Notes: generated from the sequence alone by a model not told the origin. Counted from the first letter of the stretch, positions 37,254 to 45,673 are shown. The stretch is DNA of 64,000 nucleotides from Rhizobium sp. EC-SD404 (GCF_902498825.1 NZ_LR701459.1:1060001-1124000), one strand, 5' to 3'. Numbers and translations are program-made.

Positions 37254-37973
37254 ATGAGCGGCAAGGACGAGGACGACGGCTTCCTGTCACGCTGGTCGCG
37301 TCGCAAACGCGCCGCAGCCGCCGAGGAAGAGCCAGCCGCCAATCTTGAGATCGAGCCCGAGGACGCCACTTTCGCCGAGGCCAACGATACGATTGCCCTG
37401 AGCCCGGCTGAAAACCAGGATATCGGTGCACTCGCCGGCGAGCCCGATCCCGATGAGACGCTGAGCGCGGAAGAGATCGAGGCGCTTCCACCGCTGGACA
37501 CGGTCACGTCGCGCGAGGAACTGCAGCTCTTCCTGCGCAAGGGCGTGCCGAAAGACCTGCGGCAGGCGGCTTTGCGTAAGGTCTGGATGATGAACCCGAA
37601 GATTTCCGGCTATCTCGATGTCGCCCGTGACTATGCGTACGACTGGAATGTCGCAGGTGGCGTGCCAGGCAACTCCGGTACGCTGTCGCCAGGCGAAGCA
37701 CTGCGGATGGTCGACAAGTTTTTGCAGAGAAAGCCCGAAGAGACGAACGATCTTCCGGAAAGCGACAGCCCGCCTGCGATAGCCGAAACTTCGGCCGAAG
37801 AGATGGAAACGACCGCCGAATTTTCACAGCCCGATATCGACGCGGACACTGTCACCGATAATCCACAGGATACGACTTTGGTCGCAGACCTTGGTCAGGG
37901 CGAGACGGATGGAACAGCATCGACCGATCTTGCCGCCCCAATAAAGCGGCACGGGGGTGCGATTCCCCGCTAG
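37254..37973 (+). CDS. DUF3306 family protein
   Basis: A 239-residue protein with FLSRWSRRKRAAAAEEE at the start, a conserved central helical region (LQLFLRKGVPKDLRQAALRK and VWMMNPKISGYLDVARDYAY) and long acidic, low-complexity flanks. This is the DUF3306 signature layout. The start at 37254 follows a GGGAGCC-like site and is 16 bp after the DUF3305 stop. The acidic tails suggest a scaffold or chaperone rather than an enzyme. It is the last of the five accessory genes before a 283-bp gap. Confidence 0.82.
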   Translation: MSGKDEDDGFLSRWSRRKRAAAAEEEPAANLEIEPEDATFAEANDTIALSPAENQDIGALAGEPDPDETLSAEEIEALPPLDTVTSREELQLFLRKGVPKDLRQAALRKVWMMNPKISGYLDVARDYAYDWNVAGGVPGNSGTLSPGEALRMVDKFLQRKPEETNDLPESDSPPAIAETSAEEMETTAEFSQPDIDADTVTDNPQDTTLVADLGQGETDGTASTDLAAPIKRHGGAIPR

Positions 37974-38256
37974 TTTCGCCGCTGTGCGATTTGGTGGAAT
38001 TATGCGTTCTAGCCTGAGATGACGGTGGATACCCGATCTTCGGAATTCATGCATGATAATGCATTCTTTTGCGTCTGACGCGCTGTGCGTGGCGCCGATG
38101 TCTTCGAGGAAATGTAGTCTCAAATCATCAGGTTTTATACTCCGGTCGCGTGCCGCATTTCGGTTGCGCTCATCGTTGCGTTCCCTCATCTTTTGTAACA
38201 ACAAGAAACGGTTGGGATCGAATCCCGATCTACTAGGGCAGTGGGAGCATGGCGCT

Positions 38257-38868
38257 TTGAGCGCAACTGAGCGGACACGGACAAGCGATTTGGCCGACGA
38301 AGTCGATTTTCTGCGTGCGCAGGAATACCGGCTGCTCGCGGCGCTTCTGCGTGGCGCACCAGGCGCTGATCTGCTTGCGGATCTGTCGATTCTGCGTGGC
38401 GACGAGACGCCGCTTGGTTCGGCCCACACCGCGCTCGCCTCGGCAGCCGCCAAGGCTGACCCTCTCGCAGTCGACCGCGAGTTCTTTTCGCTCTTCGTCG
38501 GTGTCGGTCGCGGCGAGCTTCTGCCCTACGGGTCGTTCTACCTGACCGGTTTCCTGAACGAGCGGCCGCTCGCTGCCGTTCGCCACGACATGGCGAAGCT
38601 CGGACTGGAGCGGGCGGAGGGGCAGTTCGATCCTGAAGACCATATCGCGATGCTGTGCGACGTGATGGCGGCGCTGGCTTCGGGCGAAGTCTCCTCGCAA
38701 GCCGTCAGCGAAGCCGATTTCTTCCGCTGGCATCTGGCACCGTGGGTCGACCAATTTTTTACGGATCTGAAGACGGCACCTTCAGCATTTTTTTACCGGC
38801 ACGTGGCGGAAGTCGGGTCTGTCTTCATGGCTGTGGAGCGTGAAGCGTTCGCCATGGATGCCGCCTGA
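38257..38868 (+). CDS. TorD-family molybdoenzyme chaperone
   Basis: A 203-residue all-helical protein of the TorD/DmsD/NarJ chaperone family, which binds Tat signal peptides and helps load molybdenum cofactor. Family features include EYRLLAALLRGAP, EFFSLFVGVGRGELLPYGSFYLTGF shared in pieces, and the late HLAPWVDQFFTDL helix. The TTG at 38257 is chosen because GGGAG lies ten bases upstream and the frame above it does not look coding. Its probable client is the Tat-exported formate dehydrogenase alpha subunit two genes downstream. Confidence 0.82.
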   Translation: MSATERTRTSDLADEVDFLRAQEYRLLAALLRGAPGADLLADLSILRGDETPLGSAHTALASAAAKADPLAVDREFFSLFVGVGRGELLPYGSFYLTGFLNERPLAAVRHDMAKLGLERAEGQFDPEDHIAMLCDVMAALASGEVSSQAVSEADFFRWHLAPWVDQFFTDLKTAPSAFFYRHVAEVGSVFMAVEREAFAMDAA

Positions 38869-38943
38869 ATCAATACCGGTCGCGCAAGTGGCCCAAGAGA
38901 CTGAACTCGAAGTGTGGGGCCAAAGCCCCGATGGGAGATTGAG

Positions 38944-39150
38944 ATGACGATCCAGGATGACCAGAAGGGTCTCGGGCGCCGCGGTTTCCTCGGCGCATTC
39001 GCCGGCGTGGGTGCCGCTGCGGCCGCCGTTGCCGTTGGAACCGGTGGCGTGCAGGAAGCCGCTGCCCAGGAAACGGACGATGAGAAGCGCAAGGCGCGCT
39101 ATCAGGAGACCGACCACGTCAAGGCTTTCTACCGCACCAACCGCTACTGA
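38944..39150 (+). CDS. Tat-signal miniprotein of the formate dehydrogenase operon
   Basis: A 68-residue protein with a twin-arginine signal (LGRRGFLGAFAGVGAAAAAV) and only about 30 further residues, acidic then basic, ending in DHVKAFYRTNRY. It lies between the TorD-like chaperone and the alpha subunit, 12 bp before the latter, with GGGAGA upstream of the ATG. Small Tat-signal proteins at this position occur in related clusters. It could be a small structural subunit, an assembly factor or a decoy for the chaperone; the sequence does not decide. Confidence 0.75.
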   Translation: MTIQDDQKGLGRRGFLGAFAGVGAAAAAVAVGTGGVQEAAAQETDDEKRKARYQETDHVKAFYRTNRY

Positions 39151-39162
39151 GGGGAGGGCGTC

Positions 39163-42114
39163 ATGCTCGTCAAACGTAAAGCCGGCGCAGCTTCGCGCAG
39201 CAAACTGCAATCCGTCGTCGCCGGGCTCGCTTCCGCCGCGCTCGACCGCCGCTCGTTCCTGAAGCGCTCTGGCATCGCTGTCGGCGGCCTTGCTGCTATT
39301 GGATCGCTCGGCGCGGGCTCGATCCGCAAGGCTGAAGCCGGTCCGACGATGGAAGGCGTGGAAATCGAGATCCGCAAAAACGTCTGCACCCACTGCTCGG
39401 TCGGCTGCACGGTCACCGCGGAAGTGCAGAATGGCGTTTGGACCGGCCAGGAGCCGTCCTGGGCAAGCCCGATCAACCGCGGCACCCATTGCGCCAAGGG
39501 CGCATCGGTGCGCGAAATCGTCCATGGCGACCGCCGCCTCAAATACCCGATGAAGAAGCAGAACGGCGAATGGGTGCGCATCACCTGGGATGACGCCTTC
39601 TCTGAAATCGGTGCGAAGCTCGGCGAGATCCGCGACGAGTCCGGTGCCGATTCCGTCTACTGGCTCGGCTCGGCCAAGTTCTCCAACGAGGGCTCCTATC
39701 TCTGCCGCAAGCTTGCAGCCTTCTGGGGCACCAACTCGGTCGACCACCAGGCACGCATCTGTCACTCCACCACTGTCGCAGGTGTCGCGAACACCTGGGG
39801 CTACGGCGCGATGACGAACTCCTACAACGACATCCGCAACTCCAAGACTGTCATCTTCATGGGGTCCAACGCGGCCGAGGCGCACCCTGTCTCGCTGCAG
39901 CACATCCTGTCGGGCAAAGAGCAGCAGCGCGCGAACGTGATCGTTCTCGATCCGCGCTTCACACGCACCGCCGCCCATGCCACGGAATATGTACGCATGC
40001 GTTCCGGCACCGACATCGCGGTGATCTGGGGCATCATGCACCACATCTTCGCCAATGGTTGGGAAGACCAGGACTTCATCGATGCCCGCGTCTACGGCAT
40101 GGATCAGATCCGCGCCGAATGCGACAAGTGGACACCGGACGTCGTCGAACGCGTCACGGGCATCCCGGGCGAGCAGCTGCGCCGTGTTGCCGAAACCTTC
40201 GCGACACAGAAGCCCTCCACCTTCATCTGGTGCATGGGTGGCACGCAGCACACGGTTGGAACGGCCAACGTGCGCGCCTATTGCAATCTGCTTCTGGCAA
40301 CGGGCAATGTCGGCGGCAACGGCATGGGCGCCAACATCTTCCGCGGCCACTGCAACGTACAGGGCGCGACCGATCTCGGCCTCGATATCACCAACCTGCC
40401 GCTCTACTACGGTCTGGCCGAGGGCGGCTGGCGTCACTGGTCGCGCGTCTGGGACGTGCCGTACGAGTACTTCGTCTCGCGCTTCGATGAAGTTCCGGCA
40501 AAGGATGGCCGCGAGGGCCGCACGCGCGAGCAGAACATGCAGACGCCGGGCATCCCTTCGACCCGCTGGTTCGATGCAGCGACGATCGATCCCGAGCAGA
40601 TCGACCAGCGCGACAATATCCGCGCCATGATGGTTCTGGGCCACGGCGGCAACACCGTGCCGCGCCAGGCTGAAGTGAAGGCCGGCCTCGAAGCACTCGA
40701 CCTCCTCGTTGTCGTCGATCCGCACCCGACCTCGTTCGCTTCGCTGCATGCGCGCCCGGACAACACCTACCTGTTGCCGGCAGCGACGCAGTTCGAATGC
40801 TCAGGCTCGCGCACCTGCTCGAACCGCTCGATCCAGTGGTACGAAAAGGTCGTGGATCCGATCTTCGAATCCGCCAACGATTACTGGATTCTCTACCGCT
40901 TGGCCCAGGAACTCGGCTTTGCCGACGAGATGTTCAAGAACATCGACCTGGTCGAGGGCAAGTTCGGCCCCGAGCCGCAGCCAGAATCAGTCATGCGCGA
41001 AATCAACCGCGGTGGCTGGTCGACCGGCTATTGCGGCCAGTCGCCCGAGCGGCTCAAGGCGCACATGGCCAACCAGGACAAGTTCGACCTGGTGACGCTG
41101 CGTGCACCGGCCGACGACCCGGAAGTCGGCGGCGACTATTACGGTCTGCCCTGGCCATGCTGGGGTACCCCGGAAGTGCGTCACCCCGGCACGCATATCC
41201 TCTACAACACCAACCTCCATGTGATGGACGGCGGCGGCAATTTCCGTCCGCGTTTCGGACTTGAGTACGAAGGCGAGACGCTGCTGGCAGAGGGCATTTC
41301 GTCGGTCGGCGCCGAGCTCGATGACGGCTATCCGGAATTCACGATGGCCGTGCTGAGGGAACTCGGCTGGGATGCCGACCTGACAGCCGCTGAACTGGCG
41401 CAGATCGAGCGCCAGGGCGGCGCCAATGTCGACACCGTTTCCTGGTCGACCGATCTTTCGGGCGGCATCCAGCGAGTGGCCATGCTGCATGGCTGCGTGC
41501 CCTTCGGCAACGGCAAGGCCCGCGCGGTTGCGTGGAATCTGCCCGATCCGGTCCCGCAGCACCGCGAGCCGATCTACACGTCCCGGCCGGATCTCGTCGC
41601 CGAGTTCCCGACTCGCGACGACGCCCGCGAATTCCGTGTGCCGAACATCGGCCGCACGCTTCAGCAGGCGGCAGTCGATCGCAACATCGCGCAGGCCTTC
41701 CCGATCGTCCTCACCTCCGGCCGTCTGGTCGAGTACGAAGGCGGCGGCGAGGAAACCCGCTCGAACCGTTGGCTGGCCGAACTGCAACAGGACATGTTCG
41801 TCGAGATCAACCCGGCAGACGCTTCCGATCGCGGCATTGCCGACGGCAGCTGGGTCTGGGTGAAGGGGCCTGAAAACGACAGCCGCGCCCGAATGAAGGC
41901 ATTGGTCACGGAGCGCGTCGGCAAGGGCGTTGCCTTCATGCCGTTCCACTTCGCCGGCTGGTTCCAGGGCGAAGATCAGCGCGGCAACTACCCGCAAGGG
42001 GCCGATCCGATCGTGCTCGGCGAAAGCGTGAACACCATAACGACTTACGGTTACGACCCGGTCACCGGCATGCACGAAGGCAAGGCCACGCTTTGCCAGA
42101 TCGAAGCCGCGTAA
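39163..42114 (+). CDS. fdhA: Formate dehydrogenase alpha subunit (Mo-bisMGD, Tat-exported)
   Basis: A 983-residue catalytic subunit. A Tat signal (DRRSFLKRSGIAVGG, about residues 27-41) is set unusually far from the N-terminus. The proximal [4Fe-4S] site is CTHCSVGCTV with CAKG downstream, and the molybdenum ligand is Cys200 in QARICHSTTV, so this is a cysteine rather than selenocysteine enzyme. SGSRTCSNRSIQWYEK and the C-terminal molybdopterin-binding domain with FMPFHFAGWFQG complete the protein. It oxidises formate to CO2 in the periplasm and passes electrons to the beta and gamma subunits. GGGGAGG lies upstream of the start. Confidence 0.94.
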   Translation: MLVKRKAGAASRSKLQSVVAGLASAALDRRSFLKRSGIAVGGLAAIGSLGAGSIRKAEAGPTMEGVEIEIRKNVCTHCSVGCTVTAEVQNGVWTGQEPSWASPINRGTHCAKGASVREIVHGDRRLKYPMKKQNGEWVRITWDDAFSEIGAKLGEIRDESGADSVYWLGSAKFSNEGSYLCRKLAAFWGTNSVDHQARICHSTTVAGVANTWGYGAMTNSYNDIRNSKTVIFMGSNAAEAHPVSLQHILSGKEQQRANVIVLDPRFTRTAAHATEYVRMRSGTDIAVIWGIMHHIFANGWEDQDFIDARVYGMDQIRAECDKWTPDVVERVTGIPGEQLRRVAETFATQKPSTFIWCMGGTQHTVGTANVRAYCNLLLATGNVGGNGMGANIFRGHCNVQGATDLGLDITNLPLYYGLAEGGWRHWSRVWDVPYEYFVSRFDEVPAKDGREGRTREQNMQTPGIPSTRWFDAATIDPEQIDQRDNIRAMMVLGHGGNTVPRQAEVKAGLEALDLLVVVDPHPTSFASLHARPDNTYLLPAATQFECSGSRTCSNRSIQWYEKVVDPIFESANDYWILYRLAQELGFADEMFKNIDLVEGKFGPEPQPESVMREINRGGWSTGYCGQSPERLKAHMANQDKFDLVTLRAPADDPEVGGDYYGLPWPCWGTPEVRHPGTHILYNTNLHVMDGGGNFRPRFGLEYEGETLLAEGISSVGAELDDGYPEFTMAVLRELGWDADLTAAELAQIERQGGANVDTVSWSTDLSGGIQRVAMLHGCVPFGNGKARAVAWNLPDPVPQHREPIYTSRPDLVAEFPTRDDAREFRVPNIGRTLQQAAVDRNIAQAFPIVLTSGRLVEYEGGGEETRSNRWLAELQQDMFVEINPADASDRGIADGSWVWVKGPENDSRARMKALVTERVGKGVAFMPFHFAGWFQGEDQRGNYPQGADPIVLGESVNTITTYGYDPVTGMHEGKATLCQIEAA

Positions 42115-42129
42115 GGGGAGGATGAGCAA

Positions 42130-42726
42130 ATGGCACGAATGAAATTTCTCTGCGACGCGGACCGCTGCATCGAATGCAACGCCTGCGTTACCGCCTGCAA
42201 AAACGAACACGAAGTGCCGTGGGGCATCAACCGCCGCCGCGTCGTGACCATCAATGACGGCCTGCCGGGCGAGCGCTCGGTATCGATGGCCTGCATGCAC
42301 TGCACGGATGCGCCCTGTGCCTCGGTCTGCCCGGTGGATTGCTTCTATACGACTGCGGATGCCGTGGTTCTGCACTCCAAGGATCTTTGCATTGGCTGCG
42401 GCTATTGCTTTTACGCCTGCCCGTTCGGCGCGCCGCAATATCCCAAGGTCGGCAATTTTGGTTCGCGCGGTAAGATGGACAAATGCACCTATTGTGCCGG
42501 CGGTCCGGAAGCCGACATGACGATGGCCGAGTATGAAAAATACGGCGCCAACCGTCTGGCGGAAGGCAAGTTGCCGCTCTGCGCCGAGATGTGCTCCACC
42601 AAGGCGCTTCTCGCAGGCGACGGCGACATCATCGCCGAAATCTACCGCGAGCGCGTGACCACACGCGGTTACGGATCGGGCGCCTGGGGCTGGCAGACAG
42701 CCTACCAGGAAAGCATCAACGTTTAA
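42130..42726 (+). CDS. fdh3B: Formate dehydrogenase iron-sulfur beta subunit (FDH3 type)
   Basis: A 198-residue electron-transfer subunit with four [4Fe-4S] cysteine groups: CDADRCIECNACVTACKNEH, CMHCTDAPCASVCPVDC, CIGCGYCFYACPFG and CTYCAGGPEAD with LCAEMCSTKAL. Unlike enterobacterial FdnH/FdoH it lacks a C-terminal membrane anchor and is about 100 residues shorter, the form called FDH3 beta. It has no signal peptide and is presumably exported piggyback with the alpha subunit. It lies 15 bp after fdhA. Confidence 0.93.
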   Translation: MARMKFLCDADRCIECNACVTACKNEHEVPWGINRRRVVTINDGLPGERSVSMACMHCTDAPCASVCPVDCFYTTADAVVLHSKDLCIGCGYCFYACPFGAPQYPKVGNFGSRGKMDKCTYCAGGPEADMTMAEYEKYGANRLAEGKLPLCAEMCSTKALLAGDGDIIAEIYRERVTTRGYGSGAWGWQTAYQESINV

Positions 42727-42792
42727 GGCGCGTGCGTGCCGGCCGCGTGGGTGCGCGACCGGCCAACAGGCAAGGCTGTAAGGAGACCGGAA

Positions 42793-43803
42793 ATGGTCGC
42801 TCAATCTTATCTCGCCCGCATGACGCTCGCGCTTGCGATGCTGATTGCGGTAATGTTCGTGGCGCCGGTCGCCGGCGCGCAGGAACCGATCAACCCGACC
42901 GCAAGCTCCGTGCAGGAGCAGCAGCTCCTCGAGGCGCTTCAGGGTGGCGATGCCATCTCCGGTCGTGTGTCCATTCCCGATCAACGCTCCGCCGAACTGA
43001 TCAAGCCGGAAGGCCGCGACTGGTCCGGCACGCATAACAGCACGGTCTACTGGGTATCTGCTGCGGTCATTCTCGGCATGCTTGCTCTCCTGGCCGTGTT
43101 CTATTTCGTGCGCGGACGCATCAAGCTGGAGCATGGTTTTGCCGGCCGCACGATCAAGCGCTTCAATTCGTTTGAGCGCTTCGCCCACTGGCTGACGGCA
43201 GTCTGCTTCATCCTCTTGGCTCTGACAGGCCTGAACCTGATCTTCGGCCGCTATGTGCTGATCCCGCTTTTCGGCGCCGATGCATTTGCGACGGCGACTC
43301 AGCTCGGCAAGGTCGTTCACAACTACATTGCCTGGCCCTTCATGCTCGGCATCGCGATCATGCTGATCGTCTGGATCAAGGACAACATTCCAGGCCGCAT
43401 CGACCTTGACTGGATCAAAGCCGGCGGCGGTATGCTGAAGGGTGGTGGCCATCCGCCTGCCAAGCGCTTCAATGCCGGTCAGAAGATCATCTTCTGGTCC
43501 GTCATTCTCGGCGGGGCAGCACTCTCCTTCACCGGCGTCCTGCTCCTCTTCCCGGCGCTTGCAGGCGAACCTGGCAACTGGCAGCTGGCGCAGTTGGCGC
43601 ACGCGATTATCGCCGCCGTCATGACCGCCGTCATTCTGGCGCACATCTATATCGGTACGCTCGGCATGGAAGGCGCGTTCGATGCCATGGGCACTGGCCA
43701 GGTCGATGTGAACTGGGCGCGCGAACACCACTCTCTCTGGGTGGCGGACCGTGACGGCACCGTCGAAGGCGAGCCGCGCGGCCATGTCGCTCCGGCCGAA
43801 TAG
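42793..43803 (+). CDS. Formate dehydrogenase cytochrome b gamma subunit
   Basis: A 336-residue membrane subunit. It starts with a signal peptide (LALAMLIAVMFVAPVAGAQ), then a periplasmic stretch, then about five helices. Haem-ligand His candidates are in FERFAHWLTAVCFILLALTG, KVVHNYIAWPF and LAHAIIAAVMTAVILAHIYIG. It anchors the complex and passes electrons to quinone. The extra N-terminal periplasmic domain (about residues 30-85) is longer than in FdnI. AGGAG precedes the ATG. It ends the enzyme's structural genes. Confidence 0.92.
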   Translation: MVAQSYLARMTLALAMLIAVMFVAPVAGAQEPINPTASSVQEQQLLEALQGGDAISGRVSIPDQRSAELIKPEGRDWSGTHNSTVYWVSAAVILGMLALLAVFYFVRGRIKLEHGFAGRTIKRFNSFERFAHWLTAVCFILLALTGLNLIFGRYVLIPLFGADAFATATQLGKVVHNYIAWPFMLGIAIMLIVWIKDNIPGRIDLDWIKAGGGMLKGGGHPPAKRFNAGQKIIFWSVILGGAALSFTGVLLLFPALAGEPGNWQLAQLAHAIIAAVMTAVILAHIYIGTLGMEGAFDAMGTGQVDVNWAREHHSLWVADRDGTVEGEPRGHVAPAE

Positions 43804-43956
43804 CGCGTCGTCGACCAAGGGCGTATGATAAGGGGAGGGCTGTCGTGAGACGGTCCTCCTTGTGAATGTATCAGTTGCGCGTTGCGACACTGATCTATCT
43901 GGGGGTCCGCTCGGATGCGCCACCGCGGCATCTGAGCGTGAAGGGAGAAAAAGACG

Positions 43957-44148
43957 ATGAAAACGTTCCTTGTATCGGCCGTCACTGCTGGGGTTCTGGC
44001 GTACGGAGCCTATTTCATTCTCAACAGCAACTGGCAGGCAACGTCCGCGACCGCCTATACGACGTCCGGCGCACGCGTCGGCGATCCGGGTGGAAATCTG
44101 ATGGGGACGGACTGGCCGGCCGCAGCTGAATCCGAACAGGACAGCTGA
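43957..44148 (+). CDS. Small single-helix envelope protein
   Basis: A 63-residue protein with an N-terminal hydrophobic helix (TFLVSAVTAGVLAYGAYFIL) and a polar tail (SATAYTTSGARVGDPGGNL). A strong GGGAGAAA site sits just before the ATG. It follows the gamma subunit by 153 bp on the same strand and could be part of the formate dehydrogenase unit. The helix may be a signal anchor. Family not recognised; the ribosome binding site and composition support coding. Confidence 0.55.
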   Translation: MKTFLVSAVTAGVLAYGAYFILNSNWQATSATAYTTSGARVGDPGGNLMGTDWPAAAESEQDS

Positions 44149-44315
44149 TCAATTCGATTCACGCTCGCACCGCAATTTGCGGCGGTGTGAGCGGTGACGC
44201 GCCTGGACGTGCAGGAAACTGTGCGCAACGAACAGACGCAATCATATGGACTGTCGAGTAACACTCCGGTCGATATTACCCCGCCCAAGAAAAGATCCAT
44301 TCAATGAAGTCGCTT

Positions 44316-44338
44316 CAATCGTTTGAATCAAACGATTG
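44316..44338. promoter_or_regulatory. Perfect 23-bp palindrome, candidate repressor operator
   Basis: The left arm CAATCGTTTGA (44316-44326) and right arm TCAAACGATTG (44328-44338) are exact reverse complements around one central A. No T run follows, so a terminator is unlikely. The size and symmetry fit an operator for a dimeric regulator (TetR, GntR, LacI or IclR type) controlling the TRAP operon. No such regulator gene is adjacent. Confidence 0.55.
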
Positions 44339-44434
44339 GCGGTCACTCATTTATTGTGCACTGCAGCGATCTTTGTCTTTAGATCTACGACTTTGGTTGC
44401 ACTGCGTTTGCTTCGGAAAATGTGGCGAAAATAG

Positions 44435-44462
44435 TTGATTGATCGGGGGTGATGGCTATGAT
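44435..44462 (+). promoter_or_regulatory. Sigma-70-like promoter for the TRAP operon
   Basis: TTGATT (44435-44440) and TATGAT (44457-44462) are separated by 16 bp and match four to five of six consensus positions each. The predicted transcript would begin near 44470, giving a leader of about 50 bases before dctP. The palindrome lies about 97 bp upstream of the -35 box. Confidence 0.45.
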
Positions 44463-44518
44463 CCCCGCCAACAACAAGAACAACGAGAACAGCTTGTTTG
44501 CTTCAATGGGAGAGAGAA

Positions 44519-45652
44519 ATGACTTCAACAGATTCAAAGACCGTATCGCGTCGTAGGTTCCTCAAAGGCACTGCAGTCATCGGTGGTGCAGCTGCCGGCT
44601 CTACGCTCGCCGCGCCGGCCGTACTGGCTCAGGCACCGCTGGTCGTGCGCATGCAGAGCTCCTGGCCAGCTTCCGACGTTTGGCAGGAAATGGCGCAGCA
44701 TTACTGCGATCGCGTGGAAGCCATGTCGGGTGGCCGCATCTCGATGGAACTGCTTCCCGCAGGCTCGGTCGTCGGCGCGTTCCAGGTTATGGACGGCGTG
44801 TCCGACGGCGTCATCGACGTCGCTCACTCGGTGTCCGCCTACTGGTACGGCAAGCACAAGGGCGCTTCGATGTTCGGCACCGGCCCCGTGTTCGGTGGCA
44901 ACCCGCACACGATGCTCGCCTGGTTCAATGCCGGCGGCGGCAAGGAACTCTACCGCGAGCTCACGCAGGACGTACTCGGCCTCGACGTTGTCGGCTTCAT
45001 GGGCATGCCCATGCCGGCACAGCCTTTCGGCTGGTTCAAGGGTGAAGTGAACACGGTCGACGACATCCAGGGCTTCAAGTACCGCACCGTCGGTCTGGCC
45101 GCCGATCTGCTGCAGTCCATGGGCATGAGCGTTTCGCAGCTTCCGGGCGGCGAAATCGTTCCTGCAATGGAACGCGGCGTTATCGATGCCTTCGAGTTCA
45201 ACAACCCAACGTCGGACCGTCGCTTCGGCGCCCAGGACGTGGCCCAGAACTACTATCTGGGTTCGTATCACCAGGCATCGGAATGCTTCGAGTTCATCTT
45301 CAACCGGCCCTTCTACGAAGATCTGGACGAAGACCTGCGCGCAATCCTCGAATACGCAGTCGAAGCTTCTGCCACGGCGAACTTCGCCACGGCTCTCGAC
45401 AACTATTCGCGCGACTTGCAGGAACTCGCTGCAGGTGGCGTCAACGTACGCCGCACGTCCCCGGAAATCCTGGAAGCCCAGATCGGTGCCTGGGATACCA
45501 TCATCGCGGATCTGGAAGGCGACGAATTCATCTCGAAAGTCATCGCCAGCCAGCGCGAATGGGTCGACCGCGTCACCTATTACGAGCTGATGAACGCGCC
45601 GAGCTACGAGGCAGCTTACGAGCACTACTTCCCAGGCAAGCTGGCTCTCTAG
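44519..45652 (+). CDS. dctP: TRAP transporter substrate-binding protein (DctP/TakP-like)
   Basis: A 377-residue periplasmic binding protein with a Tat-type signal (VSRRRFLKGTAVIGGAAAG) ending near AVLAQA. The mature domain shows TRAP family features: MQSSWPASDVWQEMA, GFKYRTVGLAADLLQSMGMS and the EFNNPTSDRRFGAQDVAQNY region. The last segment and NYYLGSYHQASECFE resemble TakP-like proteins that bind 2-oxo or 2-hydroxy acids. The start has GGGAGAG upstream. A strong hairpin separates it from the permease genes, which commonly raises the binding protein's expression above them. Confidence 0.88.
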   Translation: MTSTDSKTVSRRRFLKGTAVIGGAAAGSTLAAPAVLAQAPLVVRMQSSWPASDVWQEMAQHYCDRVEAMSGGRISMELLPAGSVVGAFQVMDGVSDGVIDVAHSVSAYWYGKHKGASMFGTGPVFGGNPHTMLAWFNAGGGKELYRELTQDVLGLDVVGFMGMPMPAQPFGWFKGEVNTVDDIQGFKYRTVGLAADLLQSMGMSVSQLPGGEIVPAMERGVIDAFEFNNPTSDRRFGAQDVAQNYYLGSYHQASECFEFIFNRPFYEDLDEDLRAILEYAVEASATANFATALDNYSRDLQELAAGGVNVRRTSPEILEAQIGAWDTIIADLEGDEFISKVIASQREWVDRVTYYELMNAPSYEAAYEHYFPGKLAL

Positions 45653-45673
45653 TAGCAGCCTGACATCCTATCG

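Larger units (their letters stand above)
44149..44518. other. 370-bp intergenic region before the TRAP operon
   Basis: No gene is seen here. The stretch is less GC-rich than its surroundings and holds a perfect 23-bp palindrome (44316-44338), a sigma-70-like promoter (44435-44462) and a GGGAGAG ribosome binding site (44508-44514) for dctP. It is the longest clear control region in the window. Confidence 0.6.

Noticed and set aside
38155..38236. Possible tRNA or selC near GGGATCGAATCCC
   Set aside because: The T-arm-like stem lacks the conserved TTC, and no matching acceptor, D or anticodon arms could be placed upstream. The alpha subunit uses Cys, so selC is not needed.
43830..43861. Terminator after the gamma subunit (AAGGGGAGG with CCTCCTT)
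   Set aside because: The stem has a bulge, a large loop and no T run; too weak to list as a feature.
40987..43923. Very long open frame (978 codons) antisense to the formate dehydrogenase genes
   Set aside because: It mirrors the GC-rich codon pattern of fdhA, beta and gamma genes, which have clear domains. Its translation is low in recognisable motifs and rich in Arg, His and Ala, as expected of a shadow frame.
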